Of a stretch of DNA of 64,000 bases, positions 9,401 through 30,900 are shown in pieces. Positions within the stretch are counted from its first letter, which is position 1; the number at the start of each line of letters is the position of its first letter. Made by a program: the position numbers and the translations under genes. Origin of the DNA: Streptomyces sp. CA-278952 (GTDB lineage Bacteria > Actinomycetota > Actinomycetes > Streptomycetales > Streptomycetaceae); the NCBI RefSeq assembly GCF_028747205.1, contig NZ_CP112880.1:7103501-7167500 (forward strand). The letters are read 5' to 3'. The notes under the pieces were generated by a model that worked only from the letters and a program-made list of their open reading frames with translations, was not told where the DNA came from and did not search any database.

Positions 9401-12400
9401 CCTCGGCGAAGACCTCGTCACCGCGGAGCCAGGCCGCGGTGAGGCCCTGGAAGGCGGGGCCGTAGGCGAAGCCGTTGGCGGCGAACCGCTCGTAGAGGTC
9501 GTCGACGTCCAGGGGCTCCGCGCCCGCCGGCGGCCACGCCGCGTCCAGGGCGGCGGGGGCCACCGCGTCGGGCGCGAGCATGCCCGACGCGTGCCGGGTC
9601 CACGGCTCGCCGAACTCGGCACCGTCCGTGCGGGAATGGACGGTCAGCGCCCGCCGTCCCGCCTCGTCGGCCTCCTCCACGGTCACCCGCAGCGCCAGGG
9701 CCTCACCCGCGGACAGCACCAGGGGCGCCTCGAGGGTCAGTTCCTCGACCTGCTCGCAGCCCACCTGGTCGCCGGCCTGGACGGCCAGTTCGAGGAACGC
9801 CGTCCCCGGCAGGATCACCGTGCCGCCCACCGCATGGTCGGCCAGCCACGGCTGACCGCCGAGCGCCAGCCGCCCCGTGAGCACCAGCGACTCCGCGTCC
9901 GGCAGCTCGACCGCCGCGCTCAGCAGCGGGTGCTCCGTCGCCGCCTGACCCGCACTGCCCGGGTCCCCCGCGGTGTCCCCGCCCTCCAGCCAGTAGCGGT
10001 GGCGTTGGAAGGGGTAGGTGGGGAGGGGGGTGGTGTGGGTGTGGGGGATGAGGGTGTTCCAGGTGGGGGTGTGTCCGGTGTTGTGGGTGTGGGTGAGTGC
10101 GGTGGTGAGGGTGGTGGGTTGGTGGCGGTTGGGTCGTTGGGTGGGGATGTGGGTGGCGTGGGGGTGGGTGGTGTGGGCGAGGGCGGTGAGGGTGGGGGTG
10201 GGGCCGATTTCGAGGTAGCGGACGACGTTGTGGTTGGTGAGGGTGGTGATGGTTTGGTGGAAGAGGACGGTGTTGCGGATGTGGTTGGTCCAGTAGTGGG
10301 GGGTGGTGATGTCGGTGGGGGTGTGGCTGGTGGTGTCGGCGGGGTTGCCGGTGAGGTTGGAGATGATGGGGGTGGTGGGTTGGTGGTAGGTGAGGGTGTG
10401 GGCGGTGTGGAGGAAGTCGTCGAGGATGGGTTGCATGAGGGGGGAGTGGAAGGCGTGGGAGACGGTGAGGCGTTTGGTTTTGATGCCGTTTTTTTCGGCT
10501 TGTTCGGCGAGGTGGAGGGTGGTGGTTTCGTCGCCGGAGATGACGGTGGTGTGGGGTCCGTTGACGGCGGCGATGCCGACGTGGTGTTCGTGGCCTTGGA
10601 TGAGTTCTTGGGTTTGGGTGTGGGGGAGTTGGAGGGAGATCATGGCGCCGCCGGTGGGGAGGTGGTGCATGAGGCGGGCGCGGGTGGTGATGAGGGTGGT
10701 GGCGTCGTGGAGGGTGAGGATGCCGGCGATGTGGGCTGCGGTGATTTCGCCGATGGAGTGGCCGGCGAGGTAGTCGGGGGTGATGCCGAAGGATTCGATG
10801 AGGCGGTAGAGGGCGGTTTCGTAGGCGAAGAGGGCGGGTTGGGTGTAGAGGGTTTGGTTGAGGCGTTCGGGGTGGTTGCCGAAGATGGTTTCGTGGAGGG
10901 GGTGGGGGAGGTGGGGGTCGATGAGGGTGCAGATGTGGTCGAAGGTGTCGGCGAAGGTGGGGTAGGTGGTGTGGAGTTCGGCTCCCATGCCGGGGTGTTG
11001 TGCGCCTTGTCCGGTGAAGAGGAAGGCGGTTTTGCCGGTTTGGGTGTGGGTGATGGGGGTGGTGGTTTTGGTGATGTGGTCGAGTTGGGTGAGGAGGTCG
11101 TTGCGGTTGGTGCCGATGGCTGCGGCGCGGTGGGGGAAGGCGGTGCGGGTGGTGGCGAGGGAGTGGGCGATGTCGGTGATGGTGTGTTCGGGGTGTTGGC
11201 GGATGTGGGTGGCGAGGCGGCGGGCCTGGTCGCGGACGGCGTCCTCGTTGCGGCCGGAGATCACCCAGGGCACCGGCCATGGCACACCTGTCTCGGCCGG
11301 GGTCTCCACCGGCTCCACCACCGGCGCCTGCTCCACGATGACATGCGCGTTGGTACCGCTGAATCCGAAGGCCGACACACCCGCACGACGCGGGGCACCC
11401 GTCTCCGGCCACGGCTGTGCCTCGGCGAGCAGCCGGACCGCTCCCGACTCCCAGTCGACGTTCCGCGAACCCTCCTGCGCGTGCAGCGTCTTGGGCAGCA
11501 GCCCGTTGCGTATCGCCATCACCGTCTTGATGACACCGCCGACGCCGGCCGCCGCCTGGGTGTGCGCGATGTTCGACTTCAGCGAGCCGAGCCACAGCGG
11601 CCGGTCCGCGGGACGGTCCTTGCCGTAGGTGGCGAGCAGGGCGCCGGCCTCGATCGGGTCGCCGAGCGAGGTGCCGGTGCCGTGCGCCTCCACCGCGTCG
11701 ACCTCCGCGGCGGTCAGGCCCGCGTTGGCCAGCGCGGCGCGGATCACCCGCTGCTGGGAGGGCCCGTTGGGAGCCGTGAGACCACTGCTCGCGCCGTCCT
11801 GGTTCACGGCCGAACCCTTGACCACGGCCAGCACCTGGTGCCCGTTGCGCTGGGCGTCGGACAGCCGCTCCAACACGAGCATGCCGACGCCCTCGCCCCA
11901 GCCGGTGCCGTCGGCATCGGCGGAGAACGCCTTGCAGCGCCCGTCGGTGGCGAGCCCCCGCTGGCGGCTGAAGTCGACGAACGCGACGGGGGTCGACATG
12001 ACCATCGACCCGCCGACCAGAGCCAGTTCGCACTCCTCGGCGCGCAGCGACCGGGCCGCCAGATGGATGGCCACCAGTGACGAGGAACAGGCGGTGTCCA
12101 CCGTGATGGCGGGGCCCTCCAGGCCCATGGTGTACGAGATCCGCCCGGCGGCGATGCTGCCGGAGCCACCCGCCCCGACATAGCCCTCGACATCGTCGGG
12201 GACCTGACGCAGCCGCGACCCGTAGTCCTGGTACATCACCCCCGCGAACACGCCCGTCCTGCTGCCCTTGAGCGTGGAGGGCGCGATGCCGGTGCGCTCG
12301 ACGGCCTCCCACGCGGTCTCCAGGAGCAGACGCTGCTGCGGGTCCATGGCCAGCGCCTCACGCGGCGAGATCCCGAAGAAGGCCGCGTCGAAGTGGTCGG

Positions 12401-12701
12401 CCTCCGTCAGGAAGCCGCCCTCCCGGGCGTAGCTCGTGCCGGGCGTGTCCGGGTCCGGGTCGTACAGGGCCTCCAGGTCCCAGCCCCGGTCGGTCGGGAA
12501 TCCGCCCACCGCGTCCCGGCCCTCGGCCACCAGGTCCCACAGGTCCTCCGGCGAGCTCACCCCGCCGGGATAACGGCATGCCATCCCGACGATCGCGATG
12601 GGCTCCCGGTCCCTGTCCACGGCATCCTTCAGCCGGCGGCGGGTCACATGGAGATCCGCCGTCACGCGCTTCAGGTAGTCGCGAAGCTTTGCCTCACTCA
12701 C
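6459..12701 (-). CDS. Modular PKS, module 7 plus thioesterase: KS-AT(malonyl)-DH-KR-ACP-TE
   Basis: 2080 residues; final extension and release. An N-terminal coiled-coil docking segment (1-35) precedes the KS with Cys205 (TACSSS). The second catalytic-His motif reads NIAHTQ instead of the usual NIGHTQ; the His is kept. The AT nucleophile is S649 (GHSIGE) and HAFH starts at 749, predicting malonyl-CoA. The DH has His956 ([12 protein letters not shown]) and Asp1122 (HPALLDAAL). The KR has TGATGSLG near 1419, LDD (B-type) and NYAAAN near 1565. The ACP phosphopantetheine Ser is S1740. The TE has S1933 (GSSAGG) and H2056 (RGNHFS). Products of this module are the C2=C3 double bond and chain release. 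GTG 12701 follows AAGGAAGAG. In elaiophylin the TE couples two chains into a dimeric lactone; sequence alone does not tell dimerisation from simple macrolactonisation. Confidence 0.95.
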   Translation of the reverse strand: MSEAKLRDYLKRVTADLHVTRRRLKDAVDRDREPIAIVGMACRYPGGVSSPEDLWDLVAEGRDAVGGFPTDRGWDLEALYDPDPDTPGTSYAREGGFLTEADHFDAAFFGISPREALAMDPQQRLLLETAWEAVERTGIAPSTLKGSRTGVFAGVMYQDYGSRLRQVPDDVEGYVGAGGSGSIAAGRISYTMGLEGPAITVDTACSSSLVAIHLAARSLRAEECELALVGGSMVMSTPVAFVDFSRQRGLATDGRCKAFSADADGTGWGEGVGMLVLERLSDAQRNGHQVLAVVKGSAVNQDGASSGLTAPNGPSQQRVIRAALANAGLTAAEVDAVEAHGTGTSLGDPIEAGALLATYGKDRPADRPLWLGSLKSNIAHTQAAAGVGGVIKTVMAIRNGLLPKTLHAQEGSRNVDWESGAVRLLAEAQPWPETGAPRRAGVSAFGFSGTNAHVIVEQAPVVEPVETPAETGVPWPVPWVISGRNEDAVRDQARRLATHIRQHPEHTITDIAHSLATTRTAFPHRAAAIGTNRNDLLTQLDHITKTTTPITHTQTGKTAFLFTGQGAQHPGMGAELHTTYPTFADTFDHICTLIDPHLPHPLHETIFGNHPERLNQTLYTQPALFAYETALYRLIESFGITPDYLAGHSIGEITAAHIAGILTLHDATTLITTRARLMHHLPTGGAMISLQLPHTQTQELIQGHEHHVGIAAVNGPHTTVISGDETTTLHLAEQAEKNGIKTKRLTVSHAFHSPLMQPILDDFLHTAHTLTYHQPTTPIISNLTGNPADTTSHTPTDITTPHYWTNHIRNTVLFHQTITTLTNHNVVRYLEIGPTPTLTALAHTTHPHATHIPTQRPNRHQPTTLTTALTHTHNTGHTPTWNTLIPHTHTTPLPTYPFQRHRYWLEGGDTAGDPGSAGQAATEHPLLSAAVELPDAESLVLTGRLALGGQPWLADHAVGGTVILPGTAFLELAVQAGDQVGCEQVEELTLEAPLVLSAGEALALRVTVEEADEAGRRALTVHSRTDGAEFGEPWTRHASGMLAPDAVAPAALDAAWPPAGAEPLDVDDLYERFAANGFAYGPAFQGLTAAWLRGDEVFAEVRLPQEQHASASSYGLHPALLDAALHGIALGPVLDAGQEGGDTQGRLPFSWTGVSLHASGATDVRVRIAPSGGGEAVSLDIADGTSAPVARIESLVLRRMSGDTPVAPAAGGSAHPSLFRLDWTAPRAGERMPAPLVRAALIGDDGLKITESLFDAGVHVESYANLESLGAAVDAGTAAPAFVLMSCSPRPPELASSARDAVCEALEQARARVADERFGDARLVFVTRGAVATEPDADVTDLAQAAVWGLVRSAQTENPDRFVLADLDDDPRSARALAVALPSGEAQFAVREGGLRVPGLNRVPAGAAGAPLPISPDGTVLITGATGSLGGLVARHLVTRHGVRHLLLTSRRGPGADGAQALREELTALGATVTLAACDAADRDALTGLLASVPAEHPLVGVFHTAGVLDDGTLGSLAPEQVDRVLRPKADAALLLHELTLEMNLDAFVLFSSAAGVLGGAGQGNYAAANGYLDAIAQHRRANGLLGTSLAWGLWAQDSGMTGGRAASAQPTRSGVAALGAEEGLELLDLSLGLGLDGPALVVPMRVDQRALRAGAASGSVPQLLRGLVRGPARRAGAARRASSSGGADSLRERLAGLGEAEQESLMLEAVRAQVAAVLGHADASAIGADHEFADSGFDSLTAVELRNRLATATGLRLPATLVFDHSTAAALASHLAAELRASGDADEGGSVASAARASDDGGSHSLLTQYTRAFETGQWKEIFDLLHATAALRPRFRTPEELERRPSPVLLSKGSAPHHMFCFSSCLAVAGIHQYARYAASLRGQRNVSALALPGFGRGERLPEDVAAVMDSQAQAVAEAADGAPVVLLGSSAGGWFAHGTAAALARRGVEASGVVLVDTYVPKSSILNQFGLSLMDGMTEREGVFVTMDDARLSAMGWYLNMFGTWEPEPVEVPTLLVRATEPLSTGSLRLEELPDWRSFWELPHDVVDVRGNHFSMMEEHSVETAQAIEDWIARLSR
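9324..9540. repeat. DH-domain repeat copy (module 7)
   Basis: A 217-bp segment coding the C-terminal half of the DH (around [20 protein letters not shown] and YGPAFQGL). It is almost identical to 14859-15075 in module 6, at an offset of exactly 5535 bp, the same offset as the AT repeat and a KS segment. This indicates duplication or gene conversion between modules 6 and 7. Confidence 0.85.
9991..11335. repeat. Malonyl-AT repeat, copy 4 (module 7)
   Basis: A ~1345-bp direct repeat covering the KS-AT linker, the whole AT and the post-AT linker. It is nearly identical at the DNA level to 15526-16870, 34973-36317 and 43193-44537. The plus strand is G/T-rich (runs of gtg, ggg); the coding strand therefore favours CAC, ACC and CCC, giving a protein unusually rich in His, Thr and Pro compared with neighbouring domains. 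Confidence 0.95.
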
Positions 12702-12755
12702 CGTTGCTCTTCCTTTCGTTCACAGCCATGGCGTGTCTCCGCGACAGCCGTCGGG

Positions 12756-22901
<10,146 letters not shown>

Positions 22902-22922
22902 GTCGGTTCCGCCACCCGTCCG

Positions 22923-25900
22923 TCAGAGTTCGTTCTTGTCGTAGGCCATGCGGACGAGGTCGTTGACGTCCAGCTCGTCGATGGATTCCGCCGTGACCGC
23001 GCCGGCCGTGTCGCGCGTGGGGCCGGTGCCGTCGGCGTCGTTCAGCCGTAGCAGCTCGTCGATCAGGCCCGAGGCCCGCAGCCGTGCCATCGGGATGGCG
23101 GCCAGGGCACTGCGCACCTCGGCCTCCGCCGGATCGGTGTCGTCGTCACCGGCCGGCCCGTCCCCGGGGAACAGCTCCTCGCCGATGTGTCCGGCGAGTT
23201 CGCCGGCGCTCGGGTAGTCGAAGACCACCGTGACGGGGAAGCGCAGGCCCGTCGCCTGGCCCAGCCGGTTGCGCAACCCGACCGCGCTCAGCGAGTCGAA
23301 GCCCAGCTCCCGGAAGGCGCGGGTCGCGTCGACCGCCTCGGGTCCCGCGAAGCCGAGCACCCCGGCGACATGGGTGCGGACCAGGGACAGCAGCTCCGCG
23401 TGCCGCTTGTCGGCGCTCAGCGGGGCCAGCCTCTCGCGCAGCGGGGAGTCCCCCTCGCCGGTGCCGTCGGCGGTCCGGGCCGCGGCCTGAAGGATCCGGG
23501 CCACCTCCGGCACCTCGCCGAGCAGCGGGCTCGGCCGTGCGGAGGTGAACACCGGCACGAAGCGGTCCCAGTCGACGTCGGCGACGACCACGACGGTCTC
23601 GTCCCGTTCGAGCACCTGCCGGAAGCCGTCCACGGCGAGCCGCGGGGTCATGAACGGGATCCCGCGCTCCCGCAGCTGGTCCTCGGCGAGATTGGCGGCC
23701 ATACCGCCCTCCTCGGGGCTCCAGATGCCCCAGACCACGGAGGTGCCGGCCAGGCCGCGGGCGCGGCGCCGCTCGGCGACCGCGTCGAGGTAGGCGTTGG
23801 CGGCCGCGTAGGCGCCGTGCTCACCACTGCCCCAGACGGCGGAGATGGAGGAGAAGAGCACGAACGCGTCCAGCCCGGCCCGGTCGAAGACGGCGTTCAG
23901 GTTCGCCGTGCCGGCGATCTTGGCCGTGGTGGTGTCCGCGAACTCGCCGAGACCGGTGTCGGCGAGCGGGACGAGCACGCCCGCCCCCGCGATGTGCATC
24001 ACCGTGCGGATCTCGTCGCCCGTCTCCTCCACGCTGCGTACCAGCGCGGTGAGTTGGTCCAGGTCGGCTACGTCGCAGGCCGCGACGGTGACGCGGGCTC
24101 CCAGTCCACGCAGCTCGTCGGCGAGCGCGGACGCTCCGGGCGCGTCCGGGCCCCGCCTGCTGGTGAGCACCAGGTGCTCGGCGCCGTCGCGGGCGAGCCA
24201 GCGGGCGATCTGGGCGCCGATGCCACCGGTGCCGCCCGTGAGCAGGACGGTGCCGCGCGGCGACCAGGTGCCCGCCCCGGCCGTCGCGGCGGGCCGCACC
24301 AGCCTGCGGGCGAACACGCCGTCACGGCGCAGCGCCAGCTGGTCCTCGTCGGCGATGCCGGCGAGCACGGCGACGAGCCGGGCCGCCGCCCTGCGGTCCA
24401 GATCCTCGCCGTCCGCGCCGGGCAGGTCCACCATCCCGCCCCAGCGCTGCGGGTGTTCGAGGGCGGCGACCCTGCCGAGACCCCAGACAGCGGCCTCGTC
24501 CGGCCGGTCGAGCCGGTCGCCGGGCACGGCGGCCACCGCACCCCGGCTGCCGATCCACAGCGGCGCGCCGATCCCGGCGTCGCCGAGCGCCTGGACCAGC
24601 GCAAGGGTCAGCGCCAGACCGAGCGGGACACCCGGATGCTCCGGATGCGGACCCTGCGCCCCGCCCAGTAGGGAGAGCACTCCGGACGCCGGCAGGCCGG
24701 AGAGGGCCTCGGCCACCCGGCCCGCGAGGACCCCGCGGTCCGCGCCGGTGACCTCGACGGTGCGCACCACCGCGCCGCCCGCCTCCAGCGCCGCCCGCAC
24801 GGTCCCCGCCCGGGCGGTGTCGGCCGCTCCGGCCGGGACCGCGAGCAGCCAGGTGCCGCCGAGTGCCGCCGGCCCCGGCTCGGGGAGCCGGCGCCAGACG
24901 ACGTGGTAGCGCCAGGAGTCGAGCTCGTTCTGGTCACGGCGGCCGCGACGCCACGAGGAGAGCGCGGGAAGCACGGAGCCGAGAGCCCCGGCCGCTTCGG
25001 CGTCGACCCGCAGGGTGCGGCTCAGCAGGTCCAGGTCCTCGCCCTCGACGGCGTCCCAGAACGCCGCCTCGGCCGGGTCGGCGGCGGCGGGAGCGGCCGT
25101 CGCCGTGCCCGCCTCGTCGCGCAGCCAGTACCGACGGCGCTGGAAGGCGTACGTCGGCAGCGCGACCCGCGGGCCGTCCTCACCGGCGAACAGGCGCACC
25201 CAGTCGACGGGCACGCCCTGGACATGGGCCTCCGCCAGCGAGGTGAGGAAGCGCGCCGGCCCGCCGTCGTCACGGCGGAGCGAGCCCATGACCAGGGCGT
25301 CGGGGGCCGTCTCCTGCACCGGCAGTGTGAGCACCGGGTGCGGGCTGCACTCGACGAACGTCGTGAAACCGGCCGCGGCCAGCTTGCCCGTGGTGTGCGC
25401 GAGTTCGACGGTCTCGCGCAGATTGGAGTACCAGTAGGCGGCGTCCAGTCCGGCGGTGTCGACGGCCTCACCGGTGACGGTGGAGTGGAAGGGGACGTCG
25501 CCGGAGCGCGGTGCGATCGGGGCCAGCAGATCGAGGAGTTCGCCGCGGATCGTCTCGACGTGTGCCGAGTGGGACGCGTAGTCCACCGGGATGATCTTGG
25601 CGCGGACGCCGGTCTCCTGGCACTGGGCGTGCAGTTCGCGCAGCGCTTCCGGGTCGCCGGAGACGACCGCGTTGGTGGGGCCGTTGACGGCGGCGAGGGA
25701 GAGACGTCCGTCCCAAGCCGTCAGGCGTGCGCGGAGTTCGTCGGCGGGGAGGGCGACGGACATCATGCCGCCGTGGCCGGCGAGGTGGCGGGCGATGGCC
25801 TGGCTGCGCAGGGCGGTGACGCGGGCTGCGTCGTCGAGGGTGAGGGCGCCGGCGACGACGGCGGCGGCGATTTCGCCCTGGGAGTGTCCGACGACGGCGG

Positions 25901-27848
25901 CGGGGGTGATGCCGGCGGCGCGCCAGAGGTCGGCGAGTGCGACCATGACGGCCCACAGCGCGGGTTGGACGACGTCCACCCGGTCCAGCGACGGCGCGCC
26001 GTCCTCGCGGCGCAGCACACCGGTGAGCGACCAGTCGACGTAGGGGGCGAGTGCCTGTTCGCAGGCGGTGATCGACCGGGCGAAGACGGGGGAGGCGTCG
26101 AGGAGTTCGACGGCCATGCCCTCCCACTGGGAGCCCTGCCCCGGGAACACGAACACCGCCTTGCCCGGGGCGCCCGCCACGCCCTGCGGGCTGCGGGCAC
26201 CGGAGTAGCCCTGGACCAGCTCGGTGAGACCCGCCCGGAAGTCCTCCGCGTCCGTGCCGACGACGACCGCGCGGTGCGCGAAGCGCGCCCGCGTCGTCGC
26301 CAGCGTCCGGCCCGTGTCCGTCGGCGGCGCGCCCTTCTCCAGGTGCGCCAGCAGGGACTCGGCCTGGCCCCGCAGCGCTGCCTCGCTCTTCGCGGAGAGC
26401 ACCCACGGCACGGCCGCGCCGCCCACCACCGGCTCCACGGCGGCGCCCGCGTCGTCGGCCGGGACCTCCTCCGGCGCCTGCTCCACGATCGCGTGCGCGT
26501 TGGTGCCGCTCGCACCGAAGGCGGAGACGCCCGCACGGCGGGGCCGGCCCGTCTCGGGCCACGCGCGCTCCTCGGTCAGCAGCCGCACCGCACCCGACTC
26601 CCAGTCCACCTTGGGCGACGGCTCCGTCACATGCAGCGTCCGCGGCAACAGCCCGTGCCGCAGGGCGAGGACCATCTTGATGACACCGCCGACACCGGCG
26701 GCGGCGGCCGTGTGCCCGATGTTCGACTTCAGCGAGCCGAGCCACAGCGGCTCGTCCGCCGGCCGGCCCCTGCCGTAGGTGGCGAGCAGGGCGCCGGCCT
26801 CGATCGGGTCGCCGAGCGAGGTGCCGGTGCCGTGCGCCTCCACCACGTCCACCTCGCCCGCCGTCAGACCGGCGTTGGCCAGCGCCTTGCGGATCACCTT
26901 CTGCTGGGAGCGGCCGTTGGGGGCCGTCAGCCCGTTGCTCGCGCCGTCCTGGTTGGTGGCCGTGCCCCGGATCACGGCGAGGACGTCGTGCCCGTTGCGG
27001 CGCGCGTCCGACAGCCGCTCCAGCAGCAGCACACCCACGCCCTCGCCCCAGGCCGTGCCGTCCGCGTCGGCCGAGAACGCCTTGCAGCGCGCGTCGGCGG
27101 ACAGCGCACGCTGCCGTGAGAACTCGATGAACCCGTCCGGCGTCGACATCACCGTCGTGCCGCCGGTCAGGGCCATCGCGCAGTCGCCCTGCCGCAGCGC
27201 CTGGCAGGCCAGGTGCAGTGCCACCAGCGACGACGAGCACATGGTGTCCACCGTCACCGCAGGTCCCTCGAGACCGAGGGTGTAGGCGACCCGACCGGAC
27301 AGCACCGCGCCCGAACTGCCCAGCGACATCTGCCCTTCGAGGCCCTCGGGCAGGTCGGTCAGACCGCGCGCGTAGTCGAAGTCCGTCGCACCGATGAACA
27401 GCCCCGTCGCCGTGCCGCGCAGGGTGCCCGGATCGATCCCGGCCCGCTCGAACGTCTCCCACACGACCTCCAGCAGCAGCCGCTGCTGCGGGTCCATCGT
27501 CAGCGCCTCGCGGGGGGCGATCCCGAAGAACTCGGCGTCGAACAGGTCGGCGTCGTGCAGGAACCCGCCCTGCCTGGCGTACGTGGTCCCCGGCACGTCC
27601 GGGTCCGGGTCGTAGAGCCCGTCGAGGTCCCAGCCGCGGTCCGCGGGGAAGTCGCCGATGCCGTCACGGCCCTCGGCCACCGCCTCCCACAGGTCCTCGG
27701 GAGAGCGGATGCCGCCCGCGTAGCGGCAGTTCATCGCCACCACGGCGATCGGCTCGGGCGTGCTCAGATCGCGCAGGCGCTGCTCCGCCACCCGCAGATG
27801 GGTGGTGGCCCGCTTGAGGTAGTCGCGCAGTCTCTTCTCGTTGTCCAT
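22923..27848 (-). CDS. Modular PKS, module 4: KS-AT(methylmalonyl)-KR(A)-ACP
   Basis: 1641 residues. An N-terminal docking coiled coil ([20 protein letters not shown]) precedes the KS with Cys204 in TMCSSS, where Met replaces the usual Ala before the Cys. The AT has S656 (GHSQGE) and YASH from Y757, predicting methylmalonyl-CoA, but its DNA diverges from the near-identical ATs of modules 3 and 5. The KR has TGGTGGIG near 1200, no LDD, and a Trp three residues before the GSG stretch ([15 protein letters not shown] near 1347): an A-type KR giving an L-hydroxyl. The ACP Ser is S1519; the C-terminal docking tail ends [10 protein letters not shown]. Predicted role: 8-methyl and C9-OH. ATG 27848 follows GAGGAG; there are 71 bp after the module 3 gene. 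Confidence 0.95.
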   Translation of the reverse strand: MDNEKRLRDYLKRATTHLRVAEQRLRDLSTPEPIAVVAMNCRYAGGIRSPEDLWEAVAEGRDGIGDFPADRGWDLDGLYDPDPDVPGTTYARQGGFLHDADLFDAEFFGIAPREALTMDPQQRLLLEVVWETFERAGIDPGTLRGTATGLFIGATDFDYARGLTDLPEGLEGQMSLGSSGAVLSGRVAYTLGLEGPAVTVDTMCSSSLVALHLACQALRQGDCAMALTGGTTVMSTPDGFIEFSRQRALSADARCKAFSADADGTAWGEGVGVLLLERLSDARRNGHDVLAVIRGTATNQDGASNGLTAPNGRSQQKVIRKALANAGLTAGEVDVVEAHGTGTSLGDPIEAGALLATYGRGRPADEPLWLGSLKSNIGHTAAAAGVGGVIKMVLALRHGLLPRTLHVTEPSPKVDWESGAVRLLTEERAWPETGRPRRAGVSAFGASGTNAHAIVEQAPEEVPADDAGAAVEPVVGGAAVPWVLSAKSEAALRGQAESLLAHLEKGAPPTDTGRTLATTRARFAHRAVVVGTDAEDFRAGLTELVQGYSGARSPQGVAGAPGKAVFVFPGQGSQWEGMAVELLDASPVFARSITACEQALAPYVDWSLTGVLRREDGAPSLDRVDVVQPALWAVMVALADLWRAAGITPAAVVGHSQGEIAAAVVAGALTLDDAARVTALRSQAIARHLAGHGGMMSVALPADELRARLTAWDGRLSLAAVNGPTNAVVSGDPEALRELHAQCQETGVRAKIIPVDYASHSAHVETIRGELLDLLAPIAPRSGDVPFHSTVTGEAVDTAGLDAAYWYSNLRETVELAHTTGKLAAAGFTTFVECSPHPVLTLPVQETAPDALVMGSLRRDDGGPARFLTSLAEAHVQGVPVDWVRLFAGEDGPRVALPTYAFQRRRYWLRDEAGTATAAPAAADPAEAAFWDAVEGEDLDLLSRTLRVDAEAAGALGSVLPALSSWRRGRRDQNELDSWRYHVVWRRLPEPGPAALGGTWLLAVPAGAADTARAGTVRAALEAGGAVVRTVEVTGADRGVLAGRVAEALSGLPASGVLSLLGGAQGPHPEHPGVPLGLALTLALVQALGDAGIGAPLWIGSRGAVAAVPGDRLDRPDEAAVWGLGRVAALEHPQRWGGMVDLPGADGEDLDRRAAARLVAVLAGIADEDQLALRRDGVFARRLVRPAATAGAGTWSPRGTVLLTGGTGGIGAQIARWLARDGAEHLVLTSRRGPDAPGASALADELRGLGARVTVAACDVADLDQLTALVRSVEETGDEIRTVMHIAGAGVLVPLADTGLGEFADTTTAKIAGTANLNAVFDRAGLDAFVLFSSISAVWGSGEHGAYAAANAYLDAVAERRRARGLAGTSVVWGIWSPEEGGMAANLAEDQLRERGIPFMTPRLAVDGFRQVLERDETVVVVADVDWDRFVPVFTSARPSPLLGEVPEVARILQAAARTADGTGEGDSPLRERLAPLSADKRHAELLSLVRTHVAGVLGFAGPEAVDATRAFRELGFDSLSAVGLRNRLGQATGLRFPVTVVFDYPSAGELAGHIGEELFPGDGPAGDDDTDPAEAEVRSALAAIPMARLRASGLIDELLRLNDADGTGPTRDTAGAVTAESIDELDVNDLVRMAYDKNEL

Positions 27849-27919
27849 CTATCGCCAGCTCCTCAAGAAGGCCGGTACGTAACTGCAGCGGAAGGGGGGC
27901 GCCGGTGGCGTGGGCTCGT

Positions 27920-30900
27920 TCACGGGACACTCAGCTCCCGGGACAGCAGGGCGAACATGCCGTCGAGGAGTTCGAACATCTCCTCGTCGGTGGCGGCGTC
28001 GATGTCGCGGTGCCGCTCCAGCGCGGCGAGCGCGCTGTCCGGGACGCCGACGAGCAGCGGGTCCGCCGCCTCGGCGGTGCCGTCGCCCGCGAACAGCTCC
28101 GCGTCCAGGTGCGCCGCCAGGTCGCCGGCGGTGGGGAAGTCGAACACCAGCGTGACCGGCAACCGCAGCCCGGTGACGGCGTTCAGCCGGTTGCGCAGGT
28201 CCACGGCCGTCAGGGAGTCGAAGCCGAGCTCCTTGAACGCCCGGCCCGCGTCGGGCAGGGAGGCGTCCGGGTAGCCGAGCGCGGCCCCCGCCTGCTCGCC
28301 CACCAGGGCGAGCAGCGCCGCGGCGCGGTCCGCGGGACCGAGGTCCCGCAGCCGGGCCGTCAGTGCGACGGCGCCGTCCCCGCCGCGCTCCTCGGCACCC
28401 GCGCCCGCCGGGGCGGCCGCGGCCGCCTCCGGGATGCCGGCGAGCAGCGGGAGCGTCCGCGTCGCGGACAGCGACGGGGCGAACAGGGTCCAGTCCACGT
28501 CCGCGACGACCACCGCGCCGTCGCCCCGGCCCACCGACTGGGCCAGCGCGCTCAGCGCGACCGCACCGCTCAGCGGACGCACGCCCCGGCGGGCCAGCTG
28601 ACCGGCGGCGCGGGCGTCGAGCATGCCACCGTCCGCCCACGCGCTCCACGCCACCGAGGTGGCGGGCAGCCCGTCGGCGCGGCGCCGGACGGCGAGCGCG
28701 TCGAGGAAGGCGTTGGCGGCCGCGTAGTTGGCCTGCCCCGCCGCACCGACGGTGCCCGCGATCGAGGAGAACAGCACGAACGCGTCGAGCGGCAGCCCCC
28801 GGGTCGCCTCCTCCAGATGCAGCGCGCCCGCCGCCTTGGGACCGAGGACCTCACCGGTCCGTTCGGCCGTCAGCGTGTCCACCGTGCCGTCCAGCAGCAC
28901 TCCGGCCGCGTGCACCACCGCCGTCAACGGGTGGGTCTCCCGGTCCCGGCCGATGCTCTCCACGAGCGCGGCGACCGCGTCCCGGTCGGTCACGTCGCAG
29001 GCGGCGAGCGTGACACCGACGCCCGTCTCACGCAGCTCGTCGGCGAGGTCCGCCGCGCCGGGGGCGCCGGGACCGCGACGGCCGGCGAGCACCAGGTGCT
29101 CGGCACCCTCGGCGGCCAGCCACCGCGCGACGAGCGCGCCGATGCCGCCGGTGCCGCCGGTGACGAGCACCGTGCCCCGGGGCCGCCACTCCCCGGTCGC
29201 CGGCACCGGGCCCGCCGGCCGCAGCCGCCGGGCGAGCACGCCCGAGCGCCGCACCGCGAGCTGGTCCTCGCCGTCGCCGCGTGCGAGCACCGAGGCCAGC
29301 GCGGCCACCACCCGGTCGTCGGCCTGTGCGGGCAGGTCGACCAGACCGCCCCAGCGCTCCGGGTGCTCCAGGGCGACCGCCCCGGCCAGACCCCACACTG
29401 CGGCCTGCACGGGAGACGGCCTGTCGCCGGCACCCGCCGCGACCGCCTCCCGGGTGGCGCACCACAAGGGCGCGTCGATCCCCGCGTCCCCGAGTGCCTG
29501 CACCAGCGTCAGCGTGGCGGCCAGGGGGACCGGTACCGCGGGATGCGCCGGATGTGCGTCGGCGTCCGGCAGCGGCAGCGCGAGCACCCCGCCGAGAGGC
29601 CCGGGCAGACCCGCCACCGCCTCGCCGAGCACGGCGGCCAGCTCGTCGCGGCCGCACTCCGCGGCGAGCGGCACGCACACGGTTTCGACGCCGCGTGCCG
29701 CGAGCCGCTCCGCCACCCCGCCGGGGGCGCCGTCCGGGACGACGAGCAGCCAGACCCCGGAGGGCACCGCGTCCGAGGGCTCGACCGGCTCCCACACCGT
29801 CCGGTACCGCAGGGCGTCCAGCCCCGCCTGCCGGTGGTGCCGCTCGCGCCAGCCGGCCAGCAGCGGCACGATCTCCTCCAGCCGCGCGTCGTCGGGTGCG
29901 CCGAGCGCGCCGGCCAGCGCCGACACGTCGCCGCGCTCCACGACGGACCAGAAGGCGTCGTCCGCGACGCCGCTCCGTCCGGCACCGCGCTCCCCGGGCT
30001 CCAGCCAGTACCGTCGGCGCTGGAACGCGTAGGTCGGCAGCTCCGTGTGCCCGCCTGCGCCCTGGCCGGTGAGCTCCGCCCACGCCACCGGAGCACCGTG
30101 CACGTACGCCTCGCCCAGCGAGTGCAGCATCCGCTCCGGACCTCCGTCGTGGCGGCGCAGGGTGCCGATGGCGTGGGTGTGGGGGGCGGTTTCCTGGATG
30201 GGGAGGGTGAGGACGGGGTGGGGGCTGCATTCGATGAAGAGGTGGTGGCCGGTGGTGGCGAGGGTGTCGATGGTGGGGGCGAGGCGGACGGTTTCGCGGA
30301 GGTTGGTGTACCAGTAGGCGGCGTCGAGGTGGGTGGTGTCGAGGTGTTGGCCGGTGACGGTGGAGTGGAAGGGGATGTCGGCGGTGCGGGGTGTGATGGG
30401 GGCGAGGAGGTCGAGGAGTTCGTTGTGGATGGTTTCGACGTGGGCGGAGTGGGAGGCGTAGTCGACGGGGATGGTGCGGGTGCGTGTGCCGTTGGTGTCG
30501 CAGGTTGCCTGGAGTTCGTGGAGTGCTTGCGGGTCGCCGGAGACGACGGTGTTGGTGGGGCCGTTGATGGCGGCGAGGGAGAGGCGGCCGTTCCATGCGG
30601 TTATCTGTTCGCGTACTTGGTCGGCGGGGAGGGCGATGGACATCATGCCGCCGTGGCCGGCGAGGTGGCGGGCGATGGTCTGGCTGCGGAGGGCGGTGAT
30701 GCGGGCTGCGTCGTCGAGGGTGAGGGCGCCGGCGATGACGGCGGCGGCGATTTCGCCCTGGGAGTGTCCGACGACGGCGGCGGGGGTGATGCCGGCGGTG
30801 CGCCAGAGGTTGGCGATGGCGATCATGACGGCCCATAGGGCGGGTTGGACGACGTCGACGCGGTCGAGGCCGGGTGCGTTGTGGGTGCCGCGCAGGACGT

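Noticed and set aside
10000..11300. G/T-rich tracts looking like microsatellites or telomere-like repeats
   Set aside because: They translate in frame into conserved AT sequence (GHSIGE, HAFH), so the repetition comes from biased codon use for His, Thr and Pro.
8925..12080. Very long plus-strand open frames opposite the PKS genes (for example Gly/Val/Glu-rich readings near 10000-11300, 15500-16900, 35000-36300, 43200-44500)
   Set aside because: They are antisense shadows of the minus-strand AT cassettes in high-GC DNA. The low-complexity GVGG/GEGG composition simply mirrors CAC/ACC-rich codons; there are no domains and no ribosome sites.
9703..12312. Long minus-strand His/Pro/Arg-rich open frames overlapping the PKS genes
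   Set aside because: Frame-shifted readings of the same DNA. The real frame carries intact KS, AT and DH motifs throughout.
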